From the NCBI GenBank assembly GCA_023053685.1, contig JALIGW010000016.1, positions 6,664,501-6,728,500 of the forward strand: a DNA stretch of 64,000 nucleotides. The letters run 5' to 3'. Source of the DNA: Diadophis punctatus similis. Lineage: Eukaryota > Chordata > Lepidosauria > Squamata > Dipsadidae. Positions within the stretch are counted from its first letter, which is position 1. Each line of letters begins with the position of its first letter. Shown here piece by piece: positions 1-8,128 of this stretch. The position numbers and the translations under genes were made by a program. Below the pieces are notes generated by a model. That model was not told the origin of the DNA. It saw only the letters and a list, made by a program, of their open reading frames with translations, and searched no databases.

Positions 1-20
1 ACACCCCAGGTCATCACATT

Positions 21-899
21 TTGTTCCCGACCCCTCCAACTTGCTCCTCTGTATTACGTGGGGTGATCATGGATCAGCTCAGAGCAGACAATGATCTGTT
101 AGCCCAGCAGGTGGCTCTCCTGACCGCAGTCCAGCCATGTTGCAAATACCCGATAGCGGTGCCAGATAAATTTGATGGCTCGCTGGCCCAATTTCCAGCA
201 TTTTTTGGACAGTGCCAGCTTTATATGAGCCTTCGGCCGGAGGACTTCCCCACTGACCGGGATAAGGTGGGGTTTTTGATTAGCCTTTTGTTGGGGTCTG
301 CGGCGCGTTGGGTGACGCCCCTGTTGACCCAGCCCAACCCGTTGTTGGATAATTATGCAGAGTTTTGCCATCAGCTAAGGGCCATGTTTGAGGACCCTGT
401 TCAGACCCAAATGGCAAACAGGCGATTGAGAGAGTTGAGGCAGGGGTGAGGCTCACTCACTGACTATATCGCTGACTTTCGGGTCATCGCCCAGGACCTG
501 CAATGGAATGAGGCGGCGCTTATGGACCAGTTCCAGGAAGGTCTTTCATCGGAGCTCCTGGCTGAGCTGGCGTGCACTGAATGCCCTTGCACCCTGCAGG
601 AGCTCATGCACCTGTGCCTTCACATCGATGCAAGGCTCCAGCAGCAACGGGCGCAATGATGGACAGAGGCTGCGCCTGCACCCATTAAGGCAGTGCTGCC
701 ATCGGTACTGCTGCCTGATGAGCCAATGCAATTGGGGGCTGCACGACCTCACCTGACCCAAGCCGAGAAGGATCAGCACCGCCGGGAAGGCCTTTGCCTG
801 TATTGTGGCAGCCAAGGCAATATGGTGGCCAAGTATCCTGCTAAGGCACCCAAAGCCGCAGTGGGAACAGCGGCAGGAAACAAGCGGGGCCCGGCCTAG
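21..899 (+). pseudogene. Gag remnant of a Ty3/gypsy-type LTR retrotransposon
   Basis: One reading frame runs from 21 to 899 but is broken by in-frame TGA codons at 447-449 and 657-659, and it ends at 897-899. The first part looks like the Gag/RTL-type region of Ty3/gypsy (Sushi-like) elements: a PDKFDGS start, then an FFGQCQLYM stretch and an alanine-tryptophan-containing helical region. Near 793-835 there is a decayed zinc knuckle. The CxxC pair is present (CLYC), but the expected His and last Cys positions are changed. No long terminal repeat is visible, since the left flank lies outside the window. This is a dead copy. A domesticated gene is unlikely given the two stops and the lost knuckle residues. 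Confidence 0.75.
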
Positions 900-928
900 A
901 GGGTTCTGTAAGTCGGGCTCAAGGGACA

Positions 929-1276
929 ATGGGCCAACCATCTCCACCACAGGCAGCTTTTGTGAAGGACCTCATGCTAGCAGAAAGTGTATTCGTGCCA
1001 GGTCAGGGAGCGGTGGAGATTCAGGCCCTGGTGGACTCGGGGGCCATGGCCAACTTCATGGACTCGGCATTTGCCACGCAGTGGTCTATCCCCCCCCACC
1101 GGTCCATCCCCCCCCCCGGTCTTGGTGGAAACGATTTGACGGCCCCTTTGTTCAGGCCCCGTGGTTGCCGCGACCAGACCTCTTTCACATGCGCATTGGC
1201 TCACACGTGGAAGAAGCCGTGTTCTATGTTGCCGCAGTGCCTCACTTTCCAGTGGTGGTGGACCTGGACCTACCTG
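929..1276 (+). pseudogene. Retrotransposon aspartic protease fragment, frame-shifted from gag
   Basis: This segment is in a different frame from the gag remnant just upstream. It contains the retropepsin signature DSGA at 1034-1045, preceded by a hydrophobic QALV strand and followed by ANFMDSAFA, as in Ty3/gypsy proteases. C-rich runs at about 1090-1117 probably reflect slippage. Similarity stops near 1277, where the end of a hAT-like element begins. No reverse transcriptase or integrase follows, so the element is truncated here. Confidence 0.72.
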
Positions 1277-1351
1277 CACTCACAGCAAGGTGCCGCCCCA
1301 CCAAGCCACGCCTACAGAACCGGTAGTAGAAAAATTTGAATCCCACCACTG
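1277..1351 (-). mobile_element. End of a CAGTGG-type hAT-like element, truncated
   Basis: Read on the minus strand, this is the same end as the element at 42196: CAGTGGTGGGATTCAAA, then CTACTACCGGTTCTG, then repeated GTGGCTTGGTGG boxes and a CCTTGCTGTGAGTG stretch. Homology stops abruptly at the protease fragment. The other end would be upstream of the window or deleted. Either the element holds the gag-protease piece as cargo or this is a deletion junction. Confidence 0.7.
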
Positions 1352-1700
1352 CAATTGGTGTGGAACTTTCTTGGAACTGTGTTATAGACTGGAGATAAGA
1401 TGATGTTGTATCCCTCCCCTTCTGTTGAGAGGGCTGTTCCATTTTGACATAGATGGCCTCTTTGACTCCTCTTTCAAACCAGTGGTCCTCTGTCCAAAAT
1501 TTGGACTTTGCTATCTTCAAAAGGATGGTCTTTGTCTTTTTAATGTAGATGGACTGCTGAATCTAATCCTGACGGGTTTGTATAAATCCTTCCATTCCCT
1601 ACCATCCAGTCAGAGCTGAAGAAGCTTCTTCGATGAGAAAAGAAAAACCAGCTGCCTCTTTGAGATAGTTGGGAAAGGTTTTATATATATTGGTTGTACT
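1352..1700 (+). mobile_element. Possible tail of a Penelope-like retroelement
   Basis: The segment ends with CAGAGCTGAAGAAGCTTCTT followed by CGATGAG and GAAA blocks (about 1612-1650). This resembles a terminal sequence that I associate with vertebrate Penelope-like elements, where related sequence can form hammerhead ribozymes. The assignment rests on recall of that motif, not on an open reading frame. The family name is uncertain. Confidence 0.35.
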
Positions 1701-1918
1701 TTCATTTAAATAATAACATTTTTTCTTTTGCTAATAACTTGACCAGATCAGCAGGAGCGATGGTATCAAATCAGAATCTGGCAGCACTCAGGCAATCAAA
1801 TGAAGCATGTGGTAAGTCTTATGTAGGTCAGATAACTTCTGGGATATTTTGTATTCCTAAGTGAAGTTTTGAGAATCAGCTTGAGGATGTGAAGGTTGAG
1901 AAACAATGCCTTAATGTG

Positions 1919-2815
1919 CCGTATTTTTCGGAGTATAAGATGCACCTTTTTACCCCCAAAAAGAGGGTGAAAACTTGGGTGCGTCTTATACACCGAATGT
2001 AGCCCTACCCAGTCACCTCCACCCTTTGGCTTCTGGCTTCCCAGCAATTTACCTCCTTGCAGCAAACTGAACAGAGCCTGTTAAGCCAAGCAACTAATTA
2101 TCAGCTTCCCGACTCTCAGCTGAGTGAGGCAGCAGGCCCGGCCACGTGCTAAACTGAAAGTGAAACTAACTGCAAGGAGGCAAATTGCTTGGAGGCAGAG
2201 GCAGAATTTTATTTTCTTCTACTAATTCAGACTGCTGAAACTGGATGCAAGGAGGTAAGTCAATACCTATAAATGTCTGTAGAATATTCAAATTATTAGA
2301 CTTATTTTTTAAAGACTGCTTTATTATTGTTCTAGACAACTTAACAAAATGAAGCTTTTTAAAATAAATGCTTGCTCTGAAGAGGCCCAGTGCTTTTGTA
2401 TCTTTTAAATAGCAGAGAATAATGTATACTTCCAGAAAGCTACATCAATTTTAACAGAATCTGTACAAGTATAGTCTGAAATGTAACAGTGTCCTGTTTT
2501 AGTATTAAGATAAGGCAGCTGAGTTAAACCCTGACTTAGTCATGTTTGGAGTAGATCTATTTAAATAATTGGGAGGAGTTAGTGTGACTACTTTTAAGAA
2601 AGCTTTCTGACATTAATATACTGCCGTAATGTAAATTTCTCCAATTCTTTGCTATTTCTATGGGTCAGGCACACATGCACAGAAATACACAGCAAACAGT
2701 GTATATCATCTGTACTGTTTGCTGGGAGGCAAATTGCTGGTAGGCAGAGGCAGAATTTTTTTTCCTTGTTTTCCTCCCCCAAAACTCCGGTGTGTCTTAT
2801 ACTCTGAAAAATAGG
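1919..2815. mobile_element. TA-flanked CCGTATTTTTCGG element, about 0.9 kb
   Basis: The left end CCGTATTTTTCGGAGTATAA at 1919 and the mutated inverse end at 2788-2815 (TGTGTCTTATACTCTGAAAA) bracket a non-coding interior. Part of the interior (about 2030-2070 and 2700-2760, CAGCAATTTACCTCCTTGCA) is shared with the copy at 39410. It is non-autonomous, with no transposase reading frame. This is the most degraded of the four copies in the window. Confidence 0.65.
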
Positions 2816-3149
2816 ATATTTCATCCAACATTTGGGATTGGGTGCAAAACCCCTTGTTGTGAAGGAAAATCCTTCATGCAGAGTTTCTGGACTTGCTTCT
2901 GCTAAGCCCTCAAACCAAAACTCAGATCTCTTCCTGCAGCATTGCCAGTAGTATTCAGGGACACGTTCCCTACTCCCCACCACCCAGATATCTCCAAATA
3001 GATTATGGTTGAGAGAGGGAAAAGGGAACAATCAGGAATTGTCAATTTGCAAAAAATGGTTGACGGTAAAGGGGCACATTAAAGTTCCCTGCTCTCTTCT
3101 GATCCTGCTGAATAAGCCTCCCCTTTTCATGCAAGTATATTTCTTAAAC
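2816..3149. other. No feature recognised
   Basis: Unique-looking sequence of mixed composition upstream of the first visible SKA3 exon. No exon with both splice sites and a recognisable peptide was found. Earlier SKA3 exons are presumably to the left of the window. Confidence 0.5.
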
Positions 3150-3255
3150 CAGGGGTCCTCAAACTTGGCAACTTTAAGACTTGTGGACTTCAACTCCCAG
3201 AATTCTGGGAGTTGAAGTCCACAAGTCTTAAAGTTGCCAAATTTGAAGACCTCTG
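3150..3255. mobile_element. Hairpin MITE (CAGGGGTCCTCAAACTTGG type)
   Basis: A near-perfect palindrome. The left arm, running from CAACTTTAAGACTTGTGG through TTCAACTCCCAGAATTC, is repeated inverted on the right, with almost no loop. It is flanked by an 8-bp target duplication with one mismatch (TCTTAAAC at 3142-3149, CCTTAAAC at 3256-3263). Eight-bp duplications and CAG...CTG ends point to hAT transposition. It lies 75 bp upstream of an SKA3 exon. Confidence 0.85.
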
Positions 3256-3330
3256 CCTTAAACCAATCCTTTGATCCATTTTCTGCATAATCTAACATGT
3301 TTTCAATGTGAATCAATCCAATGTTTTCAG

Positions 3331-3503
3331 ATGATTGTTTCGCTTCACCTGCTGCACCTGAGCTCTGCACACCTGGAGTGAAAATTCCCCACAGAAAGAC
3401 CACTGTTTTATTAGAGTCTCCAGAAAGTAATCATTTGGAATTTCCTAAACACACAATAGAAATACCTCCACTTGATACAAAATCTCAGCAAATGCAACCT
3501 ATG
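3331..3503 (+). CDS. SKA3: SKA3, internal exon near the 3' end
   Basis: SKA3 is the third subunit of the spindle and kinetochore-associated complex that couples kinetochores to microtubules through Ndc80. The exon follows an acceptor (ATGTTTTCAG, ending 3330) and ends at the donor GTAAGT at 3504. It enters in phase 1 and leaves in phase 0. The peptide carries ELCTPGVKIP, which matches a short conserved stretch in vertebrate SKA3 (human FCTPGLKIP as I recall it). The rest is low-complexity Ser/Pro/Thr-rich, as expected for the disordered C-terminal half. The 5' exons encoding the coiled-coil SKA core are not in the window. Confidence 0.8.
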
Positions 3504-3682
3504 GTAAGTATTGACACCATACTGGCAAATTTTAGAAATCTCTTAATAAAACGTCTGTCTCATATTGAGTCCATTGTATGTATGCCTCAAGAATAATCTC
3601 AATGGTTGCTTGAATTAGTAGTTTGATATTTTCTGAAAAATATAACTATGTTTCAAAATTTCAGCACTATTTTTTTTCCTAG

Positions 3683-3874
3683 CATGTAAGTGCCACTAAG
3701 ATAGTGCCAGATAATGATCTTATAAAAGACAGTGTTCAACCTGTCCTGGATTCAGACAAATACCTGGAATGTACTGCAGAATCTCTTCCTCCAGCAACGT
3801 CAGTATATGAGGACCTCTTCAGTTCACCATTACCACCGCCTGAAATTACTGTGATTCCAAAGAATCTTTTGCAG
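3683..3874 (+). CDS. SKA3: SKA3, exon with the Cdk1/Ndc80-binding region
   Basis: The acceptor is TTTTTTTTCCTAG ending 3682, and the donor GTTTGA at 3875 is weak apart from its GT. The exon is 192 nt, or 64 codons in phase 0. The end of the peptide, SSPLPPPEITVIPKNLLQ, aligns with the human SKA3 stretch around RTPTPPEVTKIPEDILQ (from memory). In human SKA3 the two TP motifs here are Cdk1 sites needed for Ndc80 binding. This copy keeps one as SP and replaces the other Thr with Leu. Confidence 0.88.
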
Positions 3875-3973
3875 GTTTGACGTGCAAAATTAATTTGCCC
3901 TAAAGTTAGCATTTTATCAGCAAAATTGGAAACCTCCTTTTTTCAAACTCTCTTCTTGTTTAAACTTATTTAG

Positions 3974-4092
3974 ATTTTATCCCGGTACAATCCAATTATA
4001 GAAGTACCCAGGTCAGCTGCGAAAGGAACTAAAGAAAATGTTTCACAATTTGAAGAAAAGCGATTTCTTTGTACTGATAACAAAGAAAACAG
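3974..4092 (+). CDS. SKA3: SKA3, penultimate exon with C-terminal KEN motif
   Basis: The acceptor TTATTTAG ends at 3973 and the donor GTAAGA begins at 4093. The peptide begins ILSRYNP, matching the LLSKYNS that follows the preceding exon in the human protein, and ends TDNKEN plus a split Arg codon (AG). The human protein also ends in NKEN as I recall it. If the donor is not used, the frame stops at once (AGG TAA), so the protein differs by only four residues between the spliced and read-through forms. Confidence 0.88.
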
Positions 4093-4860
4093 GTAAGATT
4101 TGAGCAAAAAGTACATTTCCCTTATATTTGGTGACTAAAAACTGTGTTTTTGAAACTTGAGCTTTTTACACTTCCATGCAATTTAGACATTTTATCTTTG
4201 CCTTAAACAGTGGCCAACCAAATTTTTGCTAGCCTGATACTTTTCTGCCACCATTTCCTTTCCCCAAATAATTTTTATTCCATCTTGGCAGGGGGGAAAA
4301 AAGATGAGCATTGATAGTGTAAGTAGTACTCTATATCCTTATATACAATATTTAGTTTGACCTGCTTCACAAAAAATCTTAAGAAACATTGTTTCTTGTA
4401 AACAAGTTAACCCAAGTGCTTTTTTTTTGTATGACAGTCAAGGATAATATATTCTATTTTTAATGCACTATCTTACTGAATATTTTGTCTTTTAACTACC
4501 TATAACGATCCACTTAGTATCGTTTCTCTAAACAAGCCATTCTCACACTTTCCTGACACTAGTCATTATGGTCAGGAAATCAATTTGTGGCTTATGATCT
4601 CCCAACATTATTTGTCAAGTGAATAAAAATGATACAATTATTTCCTGTGGCGAGAGAGACCTATTATGAAGGAATCAAAGTACTCATCCTTCCCAGATGC
4701 TTTGAATATAAAGCCCTGCCAATCTAGCCAGTGGGTGGATTATGAAAGAAGAAAAGGTAGAAGGTAGGAATACAATGGGCAGTTCTCATGTGAAATGTGA
4801 GTCATTGAGTCTTTTAAAGAGCCAAGTATTAATTTGTTTATAAATTAATACGCTCCAAGT

Positions 4861-4995
4861 CAGGGGTGTCAAACTAGCGGCCCATGGGCCGTATGTGTCA
4901 TGTGCAGGCCACGCCCACCCCAGCTCCGTGAAAGGGGGAAAATGTCGCGAAACGTCACGTGACGGCAACGTGACACGGAGAGTTTGACACCCGTG
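4861..4995. mobile_element. hAT-like MITE, CAGGGGTGTCAAACT type
   Basis: Terminal inverted repeats CAGGGGTGTCAAACT and AGTTTGACACCCGTG enclose a short GC-rich interior that includes a GCCACGCCCACCCC box. The flanks CTCCAAGT and CTCTAAAT agree at 6 of 8 positions, consistent with an old 8-bp target duplication. The same end sequence occurs at 44146-44516. Confidence 0.85.
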
Positions 4996-5328
4996 CTCTA
5001 AATAAAGAGTAAGAGAGCCAGGTATAATGGCAAATTAGGATGAGATGATTAAAATAAAAGGACTGAAAAAAACTTCAGAGGGATCTTTCCAATGTGGGAA
5101 ATGGGCCCCCAAATATAAAATATGGAATAATATAAACGTGTAAAGTTATGCTCTTTGGGCAATTTTTTTTAAATCCCATTATATCTGGTAATATAGGGTT
5201 TTCATAGGCATTTGATTGGCTAATGCAAGAATATAATATTTGATCAAACAAGCCTTTGATATGATTGACTTTACTTATAAATATGCAATATGCACTGAAG
5301 GCAGAAAGTGGGTAAGATGTAGGAGTGA

Positions 5329-5565
5329 ATAGCAATAGGATTTAGACTTATATACCGCTTCACAGTGCTTTTCAGCCCTAAGTCGTTTACAGAGTCAGCA
5401 TATTGCCCCCAACAATCTGGGTCCTCATTTTACCGACCTTGGAAGGATAGAAGGCTGAGTCAACTTTGAGCTGGTGAGAATGCAACAGCCTAACTGGTGG
5501 CAGCCGACAGTCAGCAGAATTAGCCTACAATACTGCATTCTAACTACTGCGCCACCACAGCTCTT
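5329..5565 (-). repeat. tRNA-derived squamate SINE, full length
   Basis: Read on the minus strand it starts with a tRNA-like A box (GTGGCGCAGTAGTTAGAATG) and continues through CTCAGCCTTC, GACCCAGATTGTTGGGGGCA and GCGGTATATAAGTCTAAAT to a tail with ATTGCTATT. It is the same family as 55690-55920. Pol III promoter boxes are decayed. The name Sauria-type SINE is my best guess. Confidence 0.82.
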
Positions 5566-5809
5566 AAGCCAATTGAAATCTAGCTCTCAATTTTTTAGGA
5601 AGAAATGAATGAAAAGTTGTGAGAAACAACCATAATGCTTTTCAGTTTCCCATTAAAACTAACTTTGGAAATGGAAACACAAATAGAATGCTATTTCCCT
5701 AATTGAGAATCTTGTAAAATAAATGTTTGTATCTATTGAAACAAGTATATTAATAGCTGAAGATAATAAAACAAGATTGTAATATAATTGTGCTTCATTA
5801 TATTTGCAG

Positions 5810-5825
5810 AAAATATTCTGGATGA
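5810..5825 (+). CDS. SKA3: SKA3 terminal coding exon (KYSG-stop)
   Basis: The acceptor TATTTGCAG ends at 5809. The first A completes an Arg codon with the AG of the previous exon, followed by Lys-Tyr-Ser-Gly and TGA at 5823-5825. A poly(A) signal lies about 120 nt downstream, which supports this as the true last exon. The alternative is stopping at 4095 by read-through of the previous donor. Confidence 0.65.
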
Positions 5826-5972
5826 AATGAAGATTAAATCTGATTTTTTTCTTCGACTACCAGTCTAAAGGTTCTTTACTTTGTGAAGTATAACTGTAAT
5901 TTTAAACGATGCAATCATTTTTACTCTCCTGTAAAAATTATCAAAATAAAGAACATAAATATAACTAAATAT
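5826..5972 (+). other. SKA3: SKA3 3' untranslated region
   Basis: Short AT-rich segment between the TGA and the AATAAA-dependent cleavage region. The 3' end is estimated at about 20 nt after the signal. Confidence 0.55.
5945..5950 (+). terminator. Poly(A) signal AATAAA of SKA3
   Basis: Canonical AATAAA on the plus strand, 120 nt after the SKA3 stop codon. It is the first canonical signal after the terminal exon. Confidence 0.6.
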
Positions 5973-6014
5973 CATTTATATGCTGTCAGTTAAATTATTC
6001 GTAAGCATGTTGTC

Positions 6015-6223
6015 TTTTGAATCATGCAGTTTTTAAGCAAATCGACTTCTCCCATTGACTCTGCTTGTCAAATATTTGCCAGTTGCCAAGTGCCCGAAAT
6101 TTGGATCATGTGACCAGAGGAATTCTGCAATAGTCATGTGAAAACCGGTCATAAGTAACTTTTTCAGTGCTGTTAACTTTGAATTATCACAAAACAAATG
6201 GTTGTAAGTTGAGGACTACCTGT
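6015..6223 (+). mobile_element. ACAGGTAGTCCTCAACTTA family element, 5'-truncated
   Basis: Only the right half of the roughly 380-bp family is present: GCAAATCGACTTCTCCCATT, GCCAGTTGCCAAGTGCC, GTCATAAGTAACTTTTTCAG, ending TAAGTTGAGGACTACCTGT. It lies between the converging 3' ends of SKA3 and SAP18. Confidence 0.8.
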
Positions 6224-7700
6224 ATTTGGGTTTTATTCCCAAATTCAGTATTTTATCTGCCCTCAAGTGAATAAAGCCGGGGATTTTCTCAGAAGCCAAA
6301 GATTACAGCTTTGATATAGAACCAGTTAATACCTGACTAAAGCATATTAGCACTTTAATGCTCCAATAAAGAACAGAATATTTTAAATTACTAGACCTAC
6401 ACTTAATTCTTATCAAGGAAAATGTTATGTAAGTAAACATTAATTGCTTCTAATCATTTGCCTAGTTAACAGAAAAGTCACCAGCATTTATCAATTCCAG
6501 AAAATATATTAGGGATTAAATTAACATTTTTGTGAAGCTATTAGAGAAAATATGATTTTTGTGATTTGAATTATTAGTAAAGTAGGATTAGTCAAAATAA
6601 TATCCTATGAGAAATTTAGAACTGTTTCAACATTTTAGAAAGAAGTTTCCAGTACAGTTGCATTTCCTAGATAGAAGGGCAAAAATGCAACAGTAAGAAT
6701 TAGCATCACCTTCTCAGATATACTCTGATTGGCAAGAGGTATTATGACATGTGGCATTTCAGACATGCAGACTAGACTGTACTTATGGCGGATAATCTAG
6801 GATCTCAAACAGCTGAGAAAATCCAGTTTTTCACACTTTTGGGGAGGTGTTAAACTGAGATAAAAAGTTGAGACAGGAGGAATTGGGGAACAAGGGGAAA
6901 GTATAAAGGAAAGAATTAGACAGCCTTGGACTGATGGGCAATTCCAGACTGATTCGAAACCATCTAAGTGTAGTCATATTTTCCTCTGCCCCCAGCCTTT
7001 AGTCTTAATCTACTGACTGCATTTGCTTCCACTATTTTGCTGTGTTCTCTGTTTTCTTTTCTCCCAGTCCTCCCAACTTTTCTATTTTCTTTATGCAATC
7101 TCTTTGTTCCTTTAGTGTGGCAGAATTGTCAGTATTGCCTGTTCATTCACATATTAAATAGGAAGTAGCTTTTCTCTTCCAGAATAAGCAGCAATGATTT
7201 TTTACTAAGGAAATCACATTGCTTGCTTCCTCTGCTGACAAAAGAAAGTGTGTCTTCTTGCAACAGAAAGTTCCTTCTCTTCCTTGTTTCAAAAAAAGGA
7301 AAAGAGGTTGAGTTGAACTTCCTGTTTTTCAAAGTTAACATTGAAATTAGTCTGCCAATACTTAACATTTGGCACTGAATGCCACACTACTATTTATAGT
7401 TAAACTAACTGTAGATACCAGGCTTTTTCTTTGGCACAATAATGCACAGAGGTGGGGCCTGGTGTATTCACGGTGGGAGAGAGCAAACAGACAGAAAAGT
7501 AATGCAATGTCATAACTTTTCTGGAATGTGGCACCTGAAATGAAAGAAAACACCCTTGGAGTAGTCTATATTTTTCTTTGTATATTTACTTACTACAGCA
7601 TTGTTGATGCAAGAATAAGCACCATGTATATTCTAGTTCATTTTACAATAAAATTACGGTATATTTATGAAATACATATTCCTTTAATGACAAACAAGTT
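6224..7700. other. SKA3-SAP18 tail-to-tail spacer
   Basis: AT-rich sequence with no recognisable gene, RNA or intact repeat. It separates the two converging transcription units by about 1.7 kb. Confidence 0.6.
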
Positions 7701-7715
7701 AGACTTAGTGACATA

Positions 7716-7721
7716 TTTATT
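7716..7721 (-). terminator. Candidate poly(A) signal of SAP18
   Basis: Reads AATAAA on the minus strand (TTTATT on the plus strand), about 250 nt after the SAP18 stop codon. It is the nearest canonical signal I found. Confidence 0.5.
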
Positions 7722-7971
7722 TCATAACAAGTTTTTTTAAAAATACAGGAAACAGCTGTGTTGCTTGGGTCAACTTTGTAAAAAAACCTGACAGAGGAAA
7801 CTAATAGCTTGAGGGCACGCCTTGTACAATAACATAATTCAAACATCAATCCTTCTTAAGATCACTAAATGTTCTAGTATTCTCACTTTACATTTAAAAA
7901 GTAATCAGTACGATAATGTAAAAACAAATTGGTGATGGTCTACAGATGGCAGTCTGATGTAAGGCAAAATA

Positions 7972-8128
7972 TTAGTAAGGTCTCATACGACCAGAAGGAG
8001 GTGGCGCTCTGTTTGGTGGCGTAATTGCTATGTCGAGGTAATCCCCTATCTGGAACTTCTGAGACTGCAAAGTCATGGAATCATCTGTGCCCTTTCTTCC
8101 AGACATTGTACTACCAATTTCCTTCACC
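7972..8128 (-). CDS. SAP18: SAP18 exon 4 (last coding)
   Basis: On the minus strand the acceptor TTTCTACAG is followed by GGTGAAGG at 8128. The exon enters in phase 2 (AG|G makes Arg) and ends with TAG at 7974-7972. It encodes VKEIGSTMSGRKGTDDSMTL to the C terminus. This is the most conserved exon, forming the last strands of the ubiquitin-like fold and the C-terminal tail. Confidence 0.97.

Larger units (their letters stand above)
4093..5809 (+). other. SKA3: SKA3 last intron
   Basis: AT-rich intron of about 1.7 kb between donor GTAAGA and acceptor TATTTGCAG. It contains a hAT-like MITE (4861-4995) and a reverse-oriented SINE (5329-5565). The rest shows no recognisable feature. It is an intron only if the terminal exon at 5810 is real. 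Confidence 0.65.

Noticed and set aside
21..899. Domesticated RTL/PEG10-like gag gene
   Set aside because: Two in-frame stops, a frame change before the protease and lost zinc-knuckle residues.
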